From CAYWNA01 sp964459305 (lineage in GTDB: Bacteria; Planctomycetota; Planctomycetia; Pirellulales; Pirellulaceae): a stretch of 37,270 bases of DNA. Under the pieces are notes generated by a model, which worked only from the letters and a program-made list of their open reading frames with translations, searched no databases and was not told where the DNA came from. Position 1 is the stretch's first letter; each line of letters begins with the position of its first letter. The position numbers and the translations under genes are program-made. Of this stretch, positions 15,796 through 23,525 are shown in pieces. The DNA is taken from positions 1 through 37,270 of the forward strand of contig CAYWNA010000118.1 of the NCBI GenBank assembly GCA_964459305.1. Reading direction: 5' to 3'.

Positions 15796-17274
15796 CTATT
15801 CCAGTTCGTCCTTTGGCTTCCATTCATGCCCGCCGAACAGCTTCTCCATATCCTCCAGCCAGTACTCTATGACCTTCGGATCTTCCGGGATTCCCCCTCG
15901 GTCGCCCGTCTCGCGCATCCACTGGTCGAGCTTGGTGCGCAGCGATGCGAGCACTTCTCGATGGTCAGGTGAGCCAGCCAGGTTTTTCAACTCATGAGGG
16001 TCGACCTCCAGATCGTACAATTCCTCGAACGGGCGACGCGGAGCCATGAAGCGTGCTTGGGCGGGGGTCATTTTGCCCTCGTGCTGAAGTTGCTTCATCA
16101 GGTTCCAAGTCGGCATATAGGCTTCGTTCCACCGGTTCCGCTGCGTGTAGGGTTGCTCGGGGTAGAAGTTGCGAATGTACTTGAATCTCTCGGTGCGAAT
16201 GCAGCGGATCCGGTCCACCGTTTCGTCCACACGATCCCGAGCCGCCACGATGAACTCACGCTTCCGCACGTTGGTGCCGAGGAATGGTCGGCCTTCCATC
16301 GTCGGAGGCAACGCGATGCCGGCCAGTTCCAGCGAGGTGGCCGCGATATCGATGGCGCTAACCAGATCATGGCACACGGTATCCGGTTGGCCCTGTCCCG
16401 CGACACGGAATGGTCGCGGGATCCGGACAATCAACGGCACGTGGATTCCTCCTTCGTACAGCCAAAGTCCTCCCCGAACGTGGAAAGCACCGTGGTCGCT
16501 GAAGAAGAAAACAATGGTATCGTCCCGCAGCCCCTCGTCGTCCAGCCGCTTCAGTACGGGTCCGACGTTTTCGTCCAAACGGCCAACCGTGTCCAGGTAC
16601 TCCGCCCAATCCTGGCGGAACAGGGGGTGGTCTGGATAGGAGGGTGGGAGCACGACCTCGTCCGGATCCACCGGATGCTCCTTGGCCCTCTCGTAAGGGC
16701 GATGCGTCTGGACAAAATTGATCTGGGCGAAGAAGGGTTGTCCCGGGCGGCGCTGGTTCCAATCGGTCCCGTCGAACGCGCTTTGACCCCGTCGCTGCAG
16801 GGCCTCGATATCGTCGTCACGCGTCTCGCCGTTCTCGTCGACGCTGAAATTGAAGTCGGTCTTTCCCGTACCCCGCACACCCGGCGCGGCCGTGAGGACG
16901 TTGGCCGTGAAGTAGCCGGCCCGGCGAAAGTACTCGGTGATGACCTCCACTCCTTCCGGCAGCCGATAGTCGTCTCGCCGATGGCTCCGGTGGTGGTGGG
17001 CGTCGATCGACGTCTGGTACATTCCCGTGTTCAGCGCAGAGCGGGATGGAGAGCAGACGGGACCGGTTACGTAAGCCTTGCTGTAACGCACTCCCTGGCG
17101 AGCCAATCCGTCAAGATTGGGCGCGTGCACAAGTCGCTCGCCGTAGCAGCCCAGCTCCGGGCTCATGTTCTCAGCAATGATCCAAAGAATGTTCGGCCGG
17201 GCACCTTCGGCCGTTGAACAGAGCGTCAGTGCAAGGCCGATGATAGACCATTTTGCGGTGCTTCGTAAGCTCAT
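15796..17274 (-). CDS. Secreted Cys-type sulfatase (paralogue of the gene at 5606-7042)
   Basis: The protein has 492 residues from the ATG at 17274, which has GGGAG 10 bases upstream; a TTG at 17283 lies too close to that site. A signal peptide of about 22 residues ends before ARPNILW. The formylglycine motif is CSPSR at 74-78. NILWIIAENM shows the same Glu-Asn in place of Asp-Asp as the other sulfatase. VFFFSDHG, EGGIHVPLIVRIP and ELYDLEVDPHELKNLAG are the remaining family blocks. It differs from its paralogue by an extra acidic stretch (NGETRDDDIEALQRRG) near residues 155-170, which may alter substrate fit. It lies downstream of a URO-D-family gene, separated by a palindromic repeat. The likely role is desulfation of a polysaccharide outside the cytoplasm. 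Confidence 0.93.
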   Translation of the reverse strand: MSLRSTAKWSIIGLALTLCSTAEGARPNILWIIAENMSPELGCYGERLVHAPNLDGLARQGVRYSKAYVTGPVCSPSRSALNTGMYQTSIDAHHHRSHRRDDYRLPEGVEVITEYFRRAGYFTANVLTAAPGVRGTGKTDFNFSVDENGETRDDDIEALQRRGQSAFDGTDWNQRRPGQPFFAQINFVQTHRPYERAKEHPVDPDEVVLPPSYPDHPLFRQDWAEYLDTVGRLDENVGPVLKRLDDEGLRDDTIVFFFSDHGAFHVRGGLWLYEGGIHVPLIVRIPRPFRVAGQGQPDTVCHDLVSAIDIAATSLELAGIALPPTMEGRPFLGTNVRKREFIVAARDRVDETVDRIRCIRTERFKYIRNFYPEQPYTQRNRWNEAYMPTWNLMKQLQHEGKMTPAQARFMAPRRPFEELYDLEVDPHELKNLAGSPDHREVLASLRTKLDQWMRETGDRGGIPEDPKVIEYWLEDMEKLFGGHEWKPKDELE

Positions 17275-17345
17275 CGCTCTCAACTCCCTGTGGTGGTCAT
17301 CCCCGTGGTGGTCTCAAATGTCTTATTCCCTTGATATGCCGCGGG

Positions 17346-17402
17346 CGGTTGTTGGAGTCCAGGCTTCAGCCTGTCCCCCCCAGCCTAAAGGCTGTACTCC
17401 AG
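17346..17402. repeat. Palindromic repeat element, family A copy 3
   Basis: The plus strand reads TTGGAGTCCAGGCTTCAGCC, then TGTCCCCCCC, then CAGCCTAAAGGCTGTACTCC. The two halves are reverse complements with few mismatches, and each half contains an inner hairpin. The stop codon and the last five residues of the upstream URO-D-family gene (LEYSL) are read from this element. Confidence 0.85.
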
Positions 17403-18509
17403 CGGACATTTCAAACGGGCGGCAGCATACATGCCGTGCGCCCATTGCATCTCCTCCCAGCAAAGCGGCATCGGCTCGTACTTGGGCTCTCGGCCGTGTT
17501 GGCGGCAGACGGCGTCGATGATGCCCAGGACCGCGCGCAAGCGATCGGGCCCCGTTTCCGGGTCCACATTCCAGATGGCCAGATCATTCGTCCCGTTGCT
17601 GATTGCTTTGTCCAAGTGGACTTCGAACTCTGACAGGTCCTTATTCAACACGCGAGGCGAGATCATGGCCGAGAAGTCGCAGTCGTCAAGCTGACGTCGT
17701 GCCTTGGCCACGTCGGATGTGTAAGACGCCTGCACGGACGCCAAGCCCGGCAATTTTGAATACGCATCGATGAACGGATCCAGCGGCACATCGCAATGAT
17801 GGATAGCTGCGCGCGGCGCGACACCATGCCGCTCGGCGGCGAAACAGTTCTGCCGGGCATCGAAGGGCAGCACCACGTTTTCGTAAAGCGCCGGCCCCAT
17901 GAGTGTCACGTTGCAATTGCTGAACGGCACCGGGTCCATCTCGCCGAAAACATCATCCAAGTAGTCGAAGAACCATCGCATCGTCTGGATGATGCACTCG
18001 AACAGGCTCTTGACTTCCTCGGGGTTGCTGATCATGTCCGCATAGATGTCTTGGCCGACGATGCGAAAGGCATGATTGACAACACCGCCCAGGTCGAGGC
18101 AGTGCGTACACCGGCCGTAGAGCGAGTCCAATCGTTGTTTCTCGCCGACAATCCACTCGCCCTCCGGATGATTCGTAATGTCAACCGGTTCCAGGCCCCC
18201 GAGTTCCTCCAACTTGCGGAATCGCGGATGTGATCCCCATGCGTTGCCGTAATCAAGCGTCGTTCCCAGGAGGACGGGCACGGTGTCGTAGCAGTGACGC
18301 AGAACCGTCGCGATCTGCCCACCGTCGAGCGATGGCTTCTCCTGGCCGATCTCCCATTTGCCGAAGTTCTCATGCAAGAACCGCAAGCGTCCCAAATAGA
18401 CCGATTCCAGAGCAGCCTGAGACGGCTTGGACGGTCGCGGCACACACGCGTGATAGTGGCGGTCCCACCACTCCGGCATGAAGTACAGACTAACGGGGAG
18501 CAGCGTCAT
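17385..18509 (-). CDS. Uroporphyrinogen decarboxylase (URO-D) family protein, probable corrinoid-type methyltransferase
   Basis: The protein has 374 residues, close to the usual URO-D family length. It carries HHC at 237-239, matching the H-x-C zinc motif of MtaA/CmuA-type corrinoid methyltransferases, within AIHHCDVPLDPF. NCNVTLMGP, SLFECIIQTMRWFFDYL and AISNGTNDLAIWNVDP are other typical blocks. True heme-pathway uroporphyrinogen decarboxylases are not expected in a glycan locus, so a methyl-transfer or related function is more likely. The start is 10 bases after the stop of the GH95-like gene and lacks a strong ribosome-binding site, so coupling is likely. The last five residues (LEYSL) and the stop lie inside a palindromic repeat, implying that the natural C-terminus was replaced. 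It is only distantly related to the protein at 21017-22171. Confidence 0.8.
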   Translation of the reverse strand: MTLLPVSLYFMPEWWDRHYHACVPRPSKPSQAALESVYLGRLRFLHENFGKWEIGQEKPSLDGGQIATVLRHCYDTVPVLLGTTLDYGNAWGSHPRFRKLEELGGLEPVDITNHPEGEWIVGEKQRLDSLYGRCTHCLDLGGVVNHAFRIVGQDIYADMISNPEEVKSLFECIIQTMRWFFDYLDDVFGEMDPVPFSNCNVTLMGPALYENVVLPFDARQNCFAAERHGVAPRAAIHHCDVPLDPFIDAYSKLPGLASVQASYTSDVAKARRQLDDCDFSAMISPRVLNKDLSEFEVHLDKAISNGTNDLAIWNVDPETGPDRLRAVLGIIDAVCRQHGREPKYEPMPLCWEEMQWAHGMYAAARLKCPLEYSL

Positions 18510-18519
18510 TGGTCACCAT

Positions 18520-21024
18520 TCACGATCGTCTACGATCCGGCATTGGTTTGTCTCTGGGAACTACACGGTAGACCTTGCCGGCCCTCGTATCGAATTGAAG
18601 AATGTCACCCGACAGGACGCGAGCCTTGCCACCCATTTCGATAACGTCGCAGGGGCCTTTCCAGGGATTGCGAAGCCGGCAGGTTTCCCCTCGACGCGAT
18701 TGAATGTCCACCAACTGAACCTCACCGTCGCGCAAGGCCGACGACACCAGAAAACCACCTCTTGCCAGCAACCGGAAAGACGCCTGCCACTGGTTTGGCC
18801 ATGCTGGAAAGACGCGGATGATCTCGGGCTCACCCGGCCGTGGGGCGACGCTCTGCATAAGCGCATCCTGCAGAGTCGTGGTGAGTAGCCCAAGGTGCTC
18901 GACCGATGGAGCCGTCGGCCCCTCGAACAGGCTCATGCCGTTTGGCAAGGGAGAGAACGCCGTGTAGTAGCTCGCCAGCACGGCGGGCAGTTCTTCGCCA
19001 CGCCCGGCTCGGGATACGGCAATCGGTGTGCGAATCGCCGTGTTGAGCCCGGCGCCTTTGAGGACCAACGCGTGTCGAGGCGCCAGATCGAGCGTCTTCT
19101 GCACGATTTTGTCGACAACGGCGTCACGCGTTTCGAGCGTCCAGTCTTCAAAGGGGAAGACGGGGTTGAGCCACACATCCTCCGGATTGTGCTGACCGTC
19201 CACATCGCCCAGGTAACCGGCGGCCCAGACATCTTCGGTCAGGGCGCTCCCGGTCAGTGCCTTGGACCGCGGATCATTGCCCATCGGGTAGGGTGCCAAA
19301 TGGTCCAGTAGCTCTTTCCACTTGCTACGCAAATCGGCGTCGACATCGAGAATCCCGGCCGCGCGAATCGCAAGTGGCACTGTCCCGCGGATCGCCGCCA
19401 AATCCATGATGCCGTCTTTGACGCCCCAGAAGTCCTCGTGCGCATTGGTTCCCGAAAGATGATATCGGCCGTCCTCGCCCTTTTTGACCAGGTGCCGGTA
19501 AAACTCAACGGTTCCGCGCAGCAACGGGTAGGCGTGCGTGCGGAGCCACTGGTCATCGCCGGTGTACCGATAACGCCACCAGGCCTGTACGGCCAGTTCG
19601 CTGCCGGACGAAGCAACATGGCTGATCCAAGTGTATCGGTCTTCCCGCGGTCTGGTCGACGCTCGCAGATGGCTATCGAATCGGCACATCGCATCGGCGC
19701 GCGAGGACAGTTCCGTGTGCTTTTTGCGTCCGAGTAGGACGTCTTGAAACTCAACTGCCACGCCGTCGGGAAGAACGGTCGGGCCATCGAAAGCGGTTGT
19801 TTCCGGAAAGTAAGTGCCGCGCGAACCCCATCGCTGCCGGGCGGCTTTCTCGCAATTCGGCAACTGACGAACGTACATGTCGAAATAGGGATCCATCAGA
19901 TCGATCGCATCGGCCTTCGGCAAAGGAAAGTAGAGCATCTCGGTGGTCCAGACCCAGAACTGCGAACCCCATTGCCGTTGGTCTCCAGCAGTGGCGAACA
20001 GCGACCCGTTCCACTTCGGCGGCAGCGTGCCGCGTGACGAACTGGCCATGTAGTACAAATGCCGATATCGCACCTTCTGAGCCGCCTCCGCCGTACCGTC
20101 CTGGCTGGTCAGACGCACAAAGGTCCGTGCCCAGAACTTATGCCACCACCGCTGGTGTTCTTCGAACAACGAGTCGTACGAACGTTCTTCGACAGCTTTG
20201 AGAAGCGAAGACACCGTGTCCCCCAGACCGTTCTTGCCCTCTGCGTTATCACCACCCAGGGAGGCCGCACTCGCGATGAAGATGATTCGCTTGCCTTGCC
20301 TGGCCGGCGCGACGATGGTGCGACTGCGCTCGCTCACAGCTTGGACGTCTGCCCCCTCGTCGCCGACGCGAACCGCGACTGCGGAAACGCAGTGGTGGTC
20401 CATCTCATCGAATGTCTGCACGACGGTCACGCTGCCATTCGACTCTGACAATTGGTACCGTGCCGTGTGGTTTCCCTGGACGACTTCAGGGGCTCGCCAC
20501 ATCGACAGGGTCAAACGGATGGGCTGCGGTTCAACCCGCTGATCGTCGAGTTCCAGCACTAGCACATCCGAATGCGAGTCGACAAAACAGCGCACTTTGA
20601 CCGCCGCACCGGCGACGAGCGTTTCCGCATCGTAGAGCGAGAGCTGCTGTTTGAATGTCTCACTCGCCACGAATGGCTTTCCGCCCACTTCGAGGACGAC
20701 GCTGGCGCATCCACCACAGGTGTCGGTCGGGTCAAATTGAGCCCCCACATGGTTCCGATTCACCGCGAAGACATCGTTGCGGTTGATTTGGAAATGCACT
20801 GCGTCCGGACGGGTCCAAACCAACGTTCCCATCCGGCCATTGCCGATCGGCTGACCCTCGACGGAACGCGCTGCTGGAGATTCATAGACAAGGTCCGCCT
20901 GAGAAACGAGCGACCTATGATCCACCTCAAGCCACGGTGCCGGGCTCGGTTCGCCAGCACGGCCGCCGATTCCGAACAGCATCAGCAACACGGCGGGAAA
21001 GAGGAAGGGCGCTTTGCTACGCAT
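18520..21024 (-). CDS. GH95-like / DUF5703 secreted glycosidase (probable alpha-L-fucosidase type)
   Basis: The protein has 834 residues with a signal peptide of about 23 residues. An N-terminal beta-domain with GQPIGNGRMGTLVWT and NRNDVFAVN (about 57-90) is the DUF5703/GH95-type entry. A helical (alpha/alpha)6 barrel follows from about 310 (RYRHLYYMASSSRG, WNGSLF, WGSQFWVWTTEM, GSELAVQAWWRY, GTNAHEDFW). The C-terminal beta-domain contains RVFPAWP, which is common in GH95 and related clan members. GH95 enzymes remove alpha-1,2-linked L-fucose or L-galactose. The assignment to the clan is firm; the sugar specificity is not. Its first 8 bases overlap the end of the upstream URO-D-family gene, and GGAGG lies 9 bases before the ATG, so the two are translationally coupled. 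Confidence 0.82.
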   Translation of the reverse strand: MRSKAPFLFPAVLLMLFGIGGRAGEPSPAPWLEVDHRSLVSQADLVYESPAARSVEGQPIGNGRMGTLVWTRPDAVHFQINRNDVFAVNRNHVGAQFDPTDTCGGCASVVLEVGGKPFVASETFKQQLSLYDAETLVAGAAVKVRCFVDSHSDVLVLELDDQRVEPQPIRLTLSMWRAPEVVQGNHTARYQLSESNGSVTVVQTFDEMDHHCVSAVAVRVGDEGADVQAVSERSRTIVAPARQGKRIIFIASAASLGGDNAEGKNGLGDTVSSLLKAVEERSYDSLFEEHQRWWHKFWARTFVRLTSQDGTAEAAQKVRYRHLYYMASSSRGTLPPKWNGSLFATAGDQRQWGSQFWVWTTEMLYFPLPKADAIDLMDPYFDMYVRQLPNCEKAARQRWGSRGTYFPETTAFDGPTVLPDGVAVEFQDVLLGRKKHTELSSRADAMCRFDSHLRASTRPREDRYTWISHVASSGSELAVQAWWRYRYTGDDQWLRTHAYPLLRGTVEFYRHLVKKGEDGRYHLSGTNAHEDFWGVKDGIMDLAAIRGTVPLAIRAAGILDVDADLRSKWKELLDHLAPYPMGNDPRSKALTGSALTEDVWAAGYLGDVDGQHNPEDVWLNPVFPFEDWTLETRDAVVDKIVQKTLDLAPRHALVLKGAGLNTAIRTPIAVSRAGRGEELPAVLASYYTAFSPLPNGMSLFEGPTAPSVEHLGLLTTTLQDALMQSVAPRPGEPEIIRVFPAWPNQWQASFRLLARGGFLVSSALRDGEVQLVDIQSRRGETCRLRNPWKGPCDVIEMGGKARVLSGDILQFDTRAGKVYRVVPRDKPMPDRRRS

Positions 21025-22171
21025 GGTCCTCGTCCTCCCAACCCCAGTCTATCCGTTTGGCATACTCGTCGGCGATCAGTCGCATGCGCCGATATACTTC
21101 GCCCGGCTCTTTGTCGAGCGGAACGATCACGTGCGGTATGACGATCACATCGGGGGCCATCAGTTCCATGACTTCACGGAAGGCCTCGATGGCTGCTTCC
21201 GGTTCGGCCGGAAGGCCGCCGAGATACACAAGTGCTTTCTTGCGAAGAGCTTCCTTGATGGCTGCAAGATCGTTCTTGCTGTACTCGTAGTTCAAATCAA
21301 CGGACCGAAGCGGCGGGTTGTGGCTGAGGTATCCGGCCAGGCACGGGTTCGGGCCGCAGTTGTGCAGCCCGCCGCCTCCGTTTTTTCCGAACACCATGTC
21401 GTGAAATGGGCGGCTGAACCGGTCGTACATGTCGGGCGAGATGTTGGCCGAGATGTCGTCCGAAACGTGGCCTTTGCGGCCATCGGGAAACCAGTAGTCG
21501 GGAAAGTCCGTGGTGGTAATCAACTCCTCGCCCCCGGCCGCCTCGATCTGCTTTTCGATCGTCGCCAGAAACAGCTCCTGGATCTTGCCAAGCAGGCATT
21601 CCAGCGCCTCCGGTTGTTCGTACATGGCCAAATAGAGCTTGTCGCCGCCGATCAAATCACAGGCCACGTTCAGTCCGCCCGCCATGTCCAAGAGCGAGAC
21701 GCTGATGAGCCCTTCCCCCGCTTCGGCGAACCGGCGCACCCGCTCGGTGCCTTCGGCCAGTTGACCCGCGTCGGGCACGGGGACCGCCAGCTCGTATGCT
21801 TCTTCCACGTTGGCAAGCGGCGGGTCCTTCACGCCGCACGTCTGGTTTGGATCGTCGCCCCAAAACAACTCCGCTCCGAACGCCGTGGCCAGCGGGCTGC
21901 ATCCGACATCGGGGCGCATGGCCGGGACCATGTCGCCCTCGGGCACGTGCTTCCACGTCAGGTCCAAGACAGTCAACGATTCCTCCAACTGCTTGTCCGC
22001 GTCCTGGAACTGCTCACGGATCGTGGTTTTCGGATTGGGATTCTCGACCGTCATGTAGACGGGGATGTGGTCGACCGGTTTTCCCGCCCAGAGATCGCGC
22101 GTGAGCTGTTTGCGCCGCTCGATCTCGTCGCGGTCCAGCCCGATGTCTTGTACCTGGATTCTCTCACTCAT
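21017..22171 (-). CDS. Uroporphyrinogen decarboxylase (URO-D) family protein, probable corrinoid-type methyltransferase
   Basis: The protein has 384 residues and no signal peptide, so it is cytoplasmic. The H-x-C motif is HNCGPNPC with His270 and Cys272, in the position of the zinc ligands of MtaA-type methyltransferases. No third Cys follows where MtaA has one; an IPHVIVP segment lies in that area. Other blocks are ISVSLLDMAGGLNVA, TTDFPDYWFPDGRKGHVSDD, ISPDMYDRFSRPFHD and ALVYLGGLPAEPEAAIEAFR. The start overlaps the transporter stop by ATGA, and the 3' end overlaps the GH95-like start by 8 bases, so transporter, this gene and the glycosidase are expressed as one unit. A role in O-methyl-sugar or methyl-donor metabolism is inference. 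Confidence 0.82.
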   Translation of the reverse strand: MSERIQVQDIGLDRDEIERRKQLTRDLWAGKPVDHIPVYMTVENPNPKTTIREQFQDADKQLEESLTVLDLTWKHVPEGDMVPAMRPDVGCSPLATAFGAELFWGDDPNQTCGVKDPPLANVEEAYELAVPVPDAGQLAEGTERVRRFAEAGEGLISVSLLDMAGGLNVACDLIGGDKLYLAMYEQPEALECLLGKIQELFLATIEKQIEAAGGEELITTTDFPDYWFPDGRKGHVSDDISANISPDMYDRFSRPFHDMVFGKNGGGGLHNCGPNPCLAGYLSHNPPLRSVDLNYEYSKNDLAAIKEALRKKALVYLGGLPAEPEAAIEAFREVMELMAPDVIVIPHVIVPLDKEPGEVYRRMRLIADEYAKRIDWGWEDEDHA

Positions 22172-23259
22172 GGAAGCGACTCCTCTGCAGCCACCGAAGC
22201 GGCGTCGGTGCTCTCGGGCGGCTCGTCGGACGGCTCGCCACGGCTGATAAGCACGATGCCGACCAGGGTGAGCAGGATCCCGATGATCAGTTCACGATTG
22301 GACGGCTCGGCGAAAATCACAATGCCGGCGAGCACGGTCAGCGCCGTCGTCAGCGCATTGTTGATCACGTTCACGCGCACCACGGTTGTTTTCTGAAGTG
22401 CTTTGGCGATCAGCAGGAACGCCAAGAGGTTGCAGACGCCGGTCGCCAGCATCACAACGAGATCGCGTGGCGTGGTGGCCATCACGCCGTCGAGCCCCAA
22501 CCGCGCCACGGCCCAGGGCCCCAGAAAGACGATGCCCATCGCGTTGATGAAGAACACGATCGCCTCGGGAGCCGTCTCCTCGGTCGCCGTTTTACGCATG
22601 CCGACTGTCAGAATGGCAAAGGCCACGCCGGCGAAACAGGCGGCGCCAACACCTAGGAGGACGACCATGACTCCGACGTCGTTTGTCTGCGTCGAGTTGC
22701 CTGGCTCCCCACCGCCACCGTCATGAAATCCCTCCACCGACTCCGCCGCGCGCATGGCTTCATTGGCCGCTTCGGCGCCGACGCTCAGCAGAAAGACCGA
22801 CGCGATGATGAGCAGGATCGCCGCCATGGCGCGCCAGGAAACGCGTTCGCCCAGGACCAGCCATCCCAACAGCGCGGCTGCCGCCAACATCACGCCCATC
22901 TGCAGCGGATTGCCAATGGCAAGGCCGATCACGCCGAGCGACCATTGATAGGAAGATCCGCCCAGTTGGGTTACGATGCCCAGCATCATCAATCCCACGG
23001 CCACGGCCATCGGCGGCCAAGCCGACCGGCCCCGGATCGACCGAAAAGTCAAATAGACGCCAAACACCACGGTGCTGACCGACGCCTGGACGCAGTTGAC
23101 CCAGACGGGATCGCAGTCCTTCGACAGCTCCCGCTGGCAAATGCCCATCAGCGTGTAGAAGACGGCCGAAAGGATGCAGTAGATAGTGCCGAGCGTGGAT
23201 GGATCAAGCCGCGTTCGCCGCGGCGTATCGGGCTCGGCGGCGTGATTCCCATCTGCCAT
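22168..23259 (-). CDS. EamA/DMT-superfamily inner-membrane transporter
   Basis: The protein has 363 residues from the ATG at 23259, preceded by AAGGA at 8 bases; an in-frame GTG at 23274 would add five residues. About ten hydrophobic segments are visible, starting with LGTIYCILSAVFYTLMGICQ and ending with LIIGILLTLVGIVLISRG, in two halves of the EamA type. A hydrophilic loop rich in Gly, Glu and Asn (about residues 175-192) separates the halves. The C-terminal tail is acidic. DMT proteins export or import small metabolites; some relatives carry sugars such as rhamnose or glucose. It is the first gene of a tight coupled set (transporter, URO-D-family protein, GH95-like), suggesting that it moves the substrate or product of that set. 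Specificity cannot be read from the sequence. Confidence 0.85.
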   Translation of the reverse strand: MADGNHAAEPDTPRRTRLDPSTLGTIYCILSAVFYTLMGICQRELSKDCDPVWVNCVQASVSTVVFGVYLTFRSIRGRSAWPPMAVAVGLMMLGIVTQLGGSSYQWSLGVIGLAIGNPLQMGVMLAAAALLGWLVLGERVSWRAMAAILLIIASVFLLSVGAEAANEAMRAAESVEGFHDGGGGEPGNSTQTNDVGVMVVLLGVGAACFAGVAFAILTVGMRKTATEETAPEAIVFFINAMGIVFLGPWAVARLGLDGVMATTPRDLVVMLATGVCNLLAFLLIAKALQKTTVVRVNVINNALTTALTVLAGIVIFAEPSNRELIIGILLTLVGIVLISRGEPSDEPPESTDAASVAAEESLP

Positions 23260-23281
23260 ACGAGATTCCTTCACGGATCGG

Positions 23282-23450
23282 AATTGATTGATGATTGTCG
23301 ATTGATGATTGTTGATTTGTGAAGTTGGAGTGCTGCGCGGAACCGCCGGTATCCGACGCTAGTACTCGCACAATCGACAATCAACGTTTCTTTCTTCTTC
23401 ACCATCAATCCTCCTTCAACAATCACCAATCAGCAATCTTCAATCAATTC
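23282..23450. repeat. Intergenic repeat of the GATTGATGATTG type, inverted pair
   Basis: The left part (23282-23319) is built from ATTGATTGATGATTGTCGAT and related hexamers; the right part (23370-23450) carries the complementary forms CAATCGACAATCAAC, AACAATCACCAATCAGCAAT and TTCAATCAATTC. It fills most of the 266-base gap between the second beta-helix gene and the transporter gene; no gene is supported there. Confidence 0.75.
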
Positions 23451-23525
23451 CCGCAGGGGGTGGAGGCCCCGTTGAACTTATCTCCTGGATGATGCCAATG
23501 CCTAAACTCCAACTCCTCCAACAAC

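Noticed and set aside
21014..22396. 460-codon plus-strand open frame
   Set aside because: It is antisense to the URO-D-family gene, which has the H-x-C motif and coupled neighbours.
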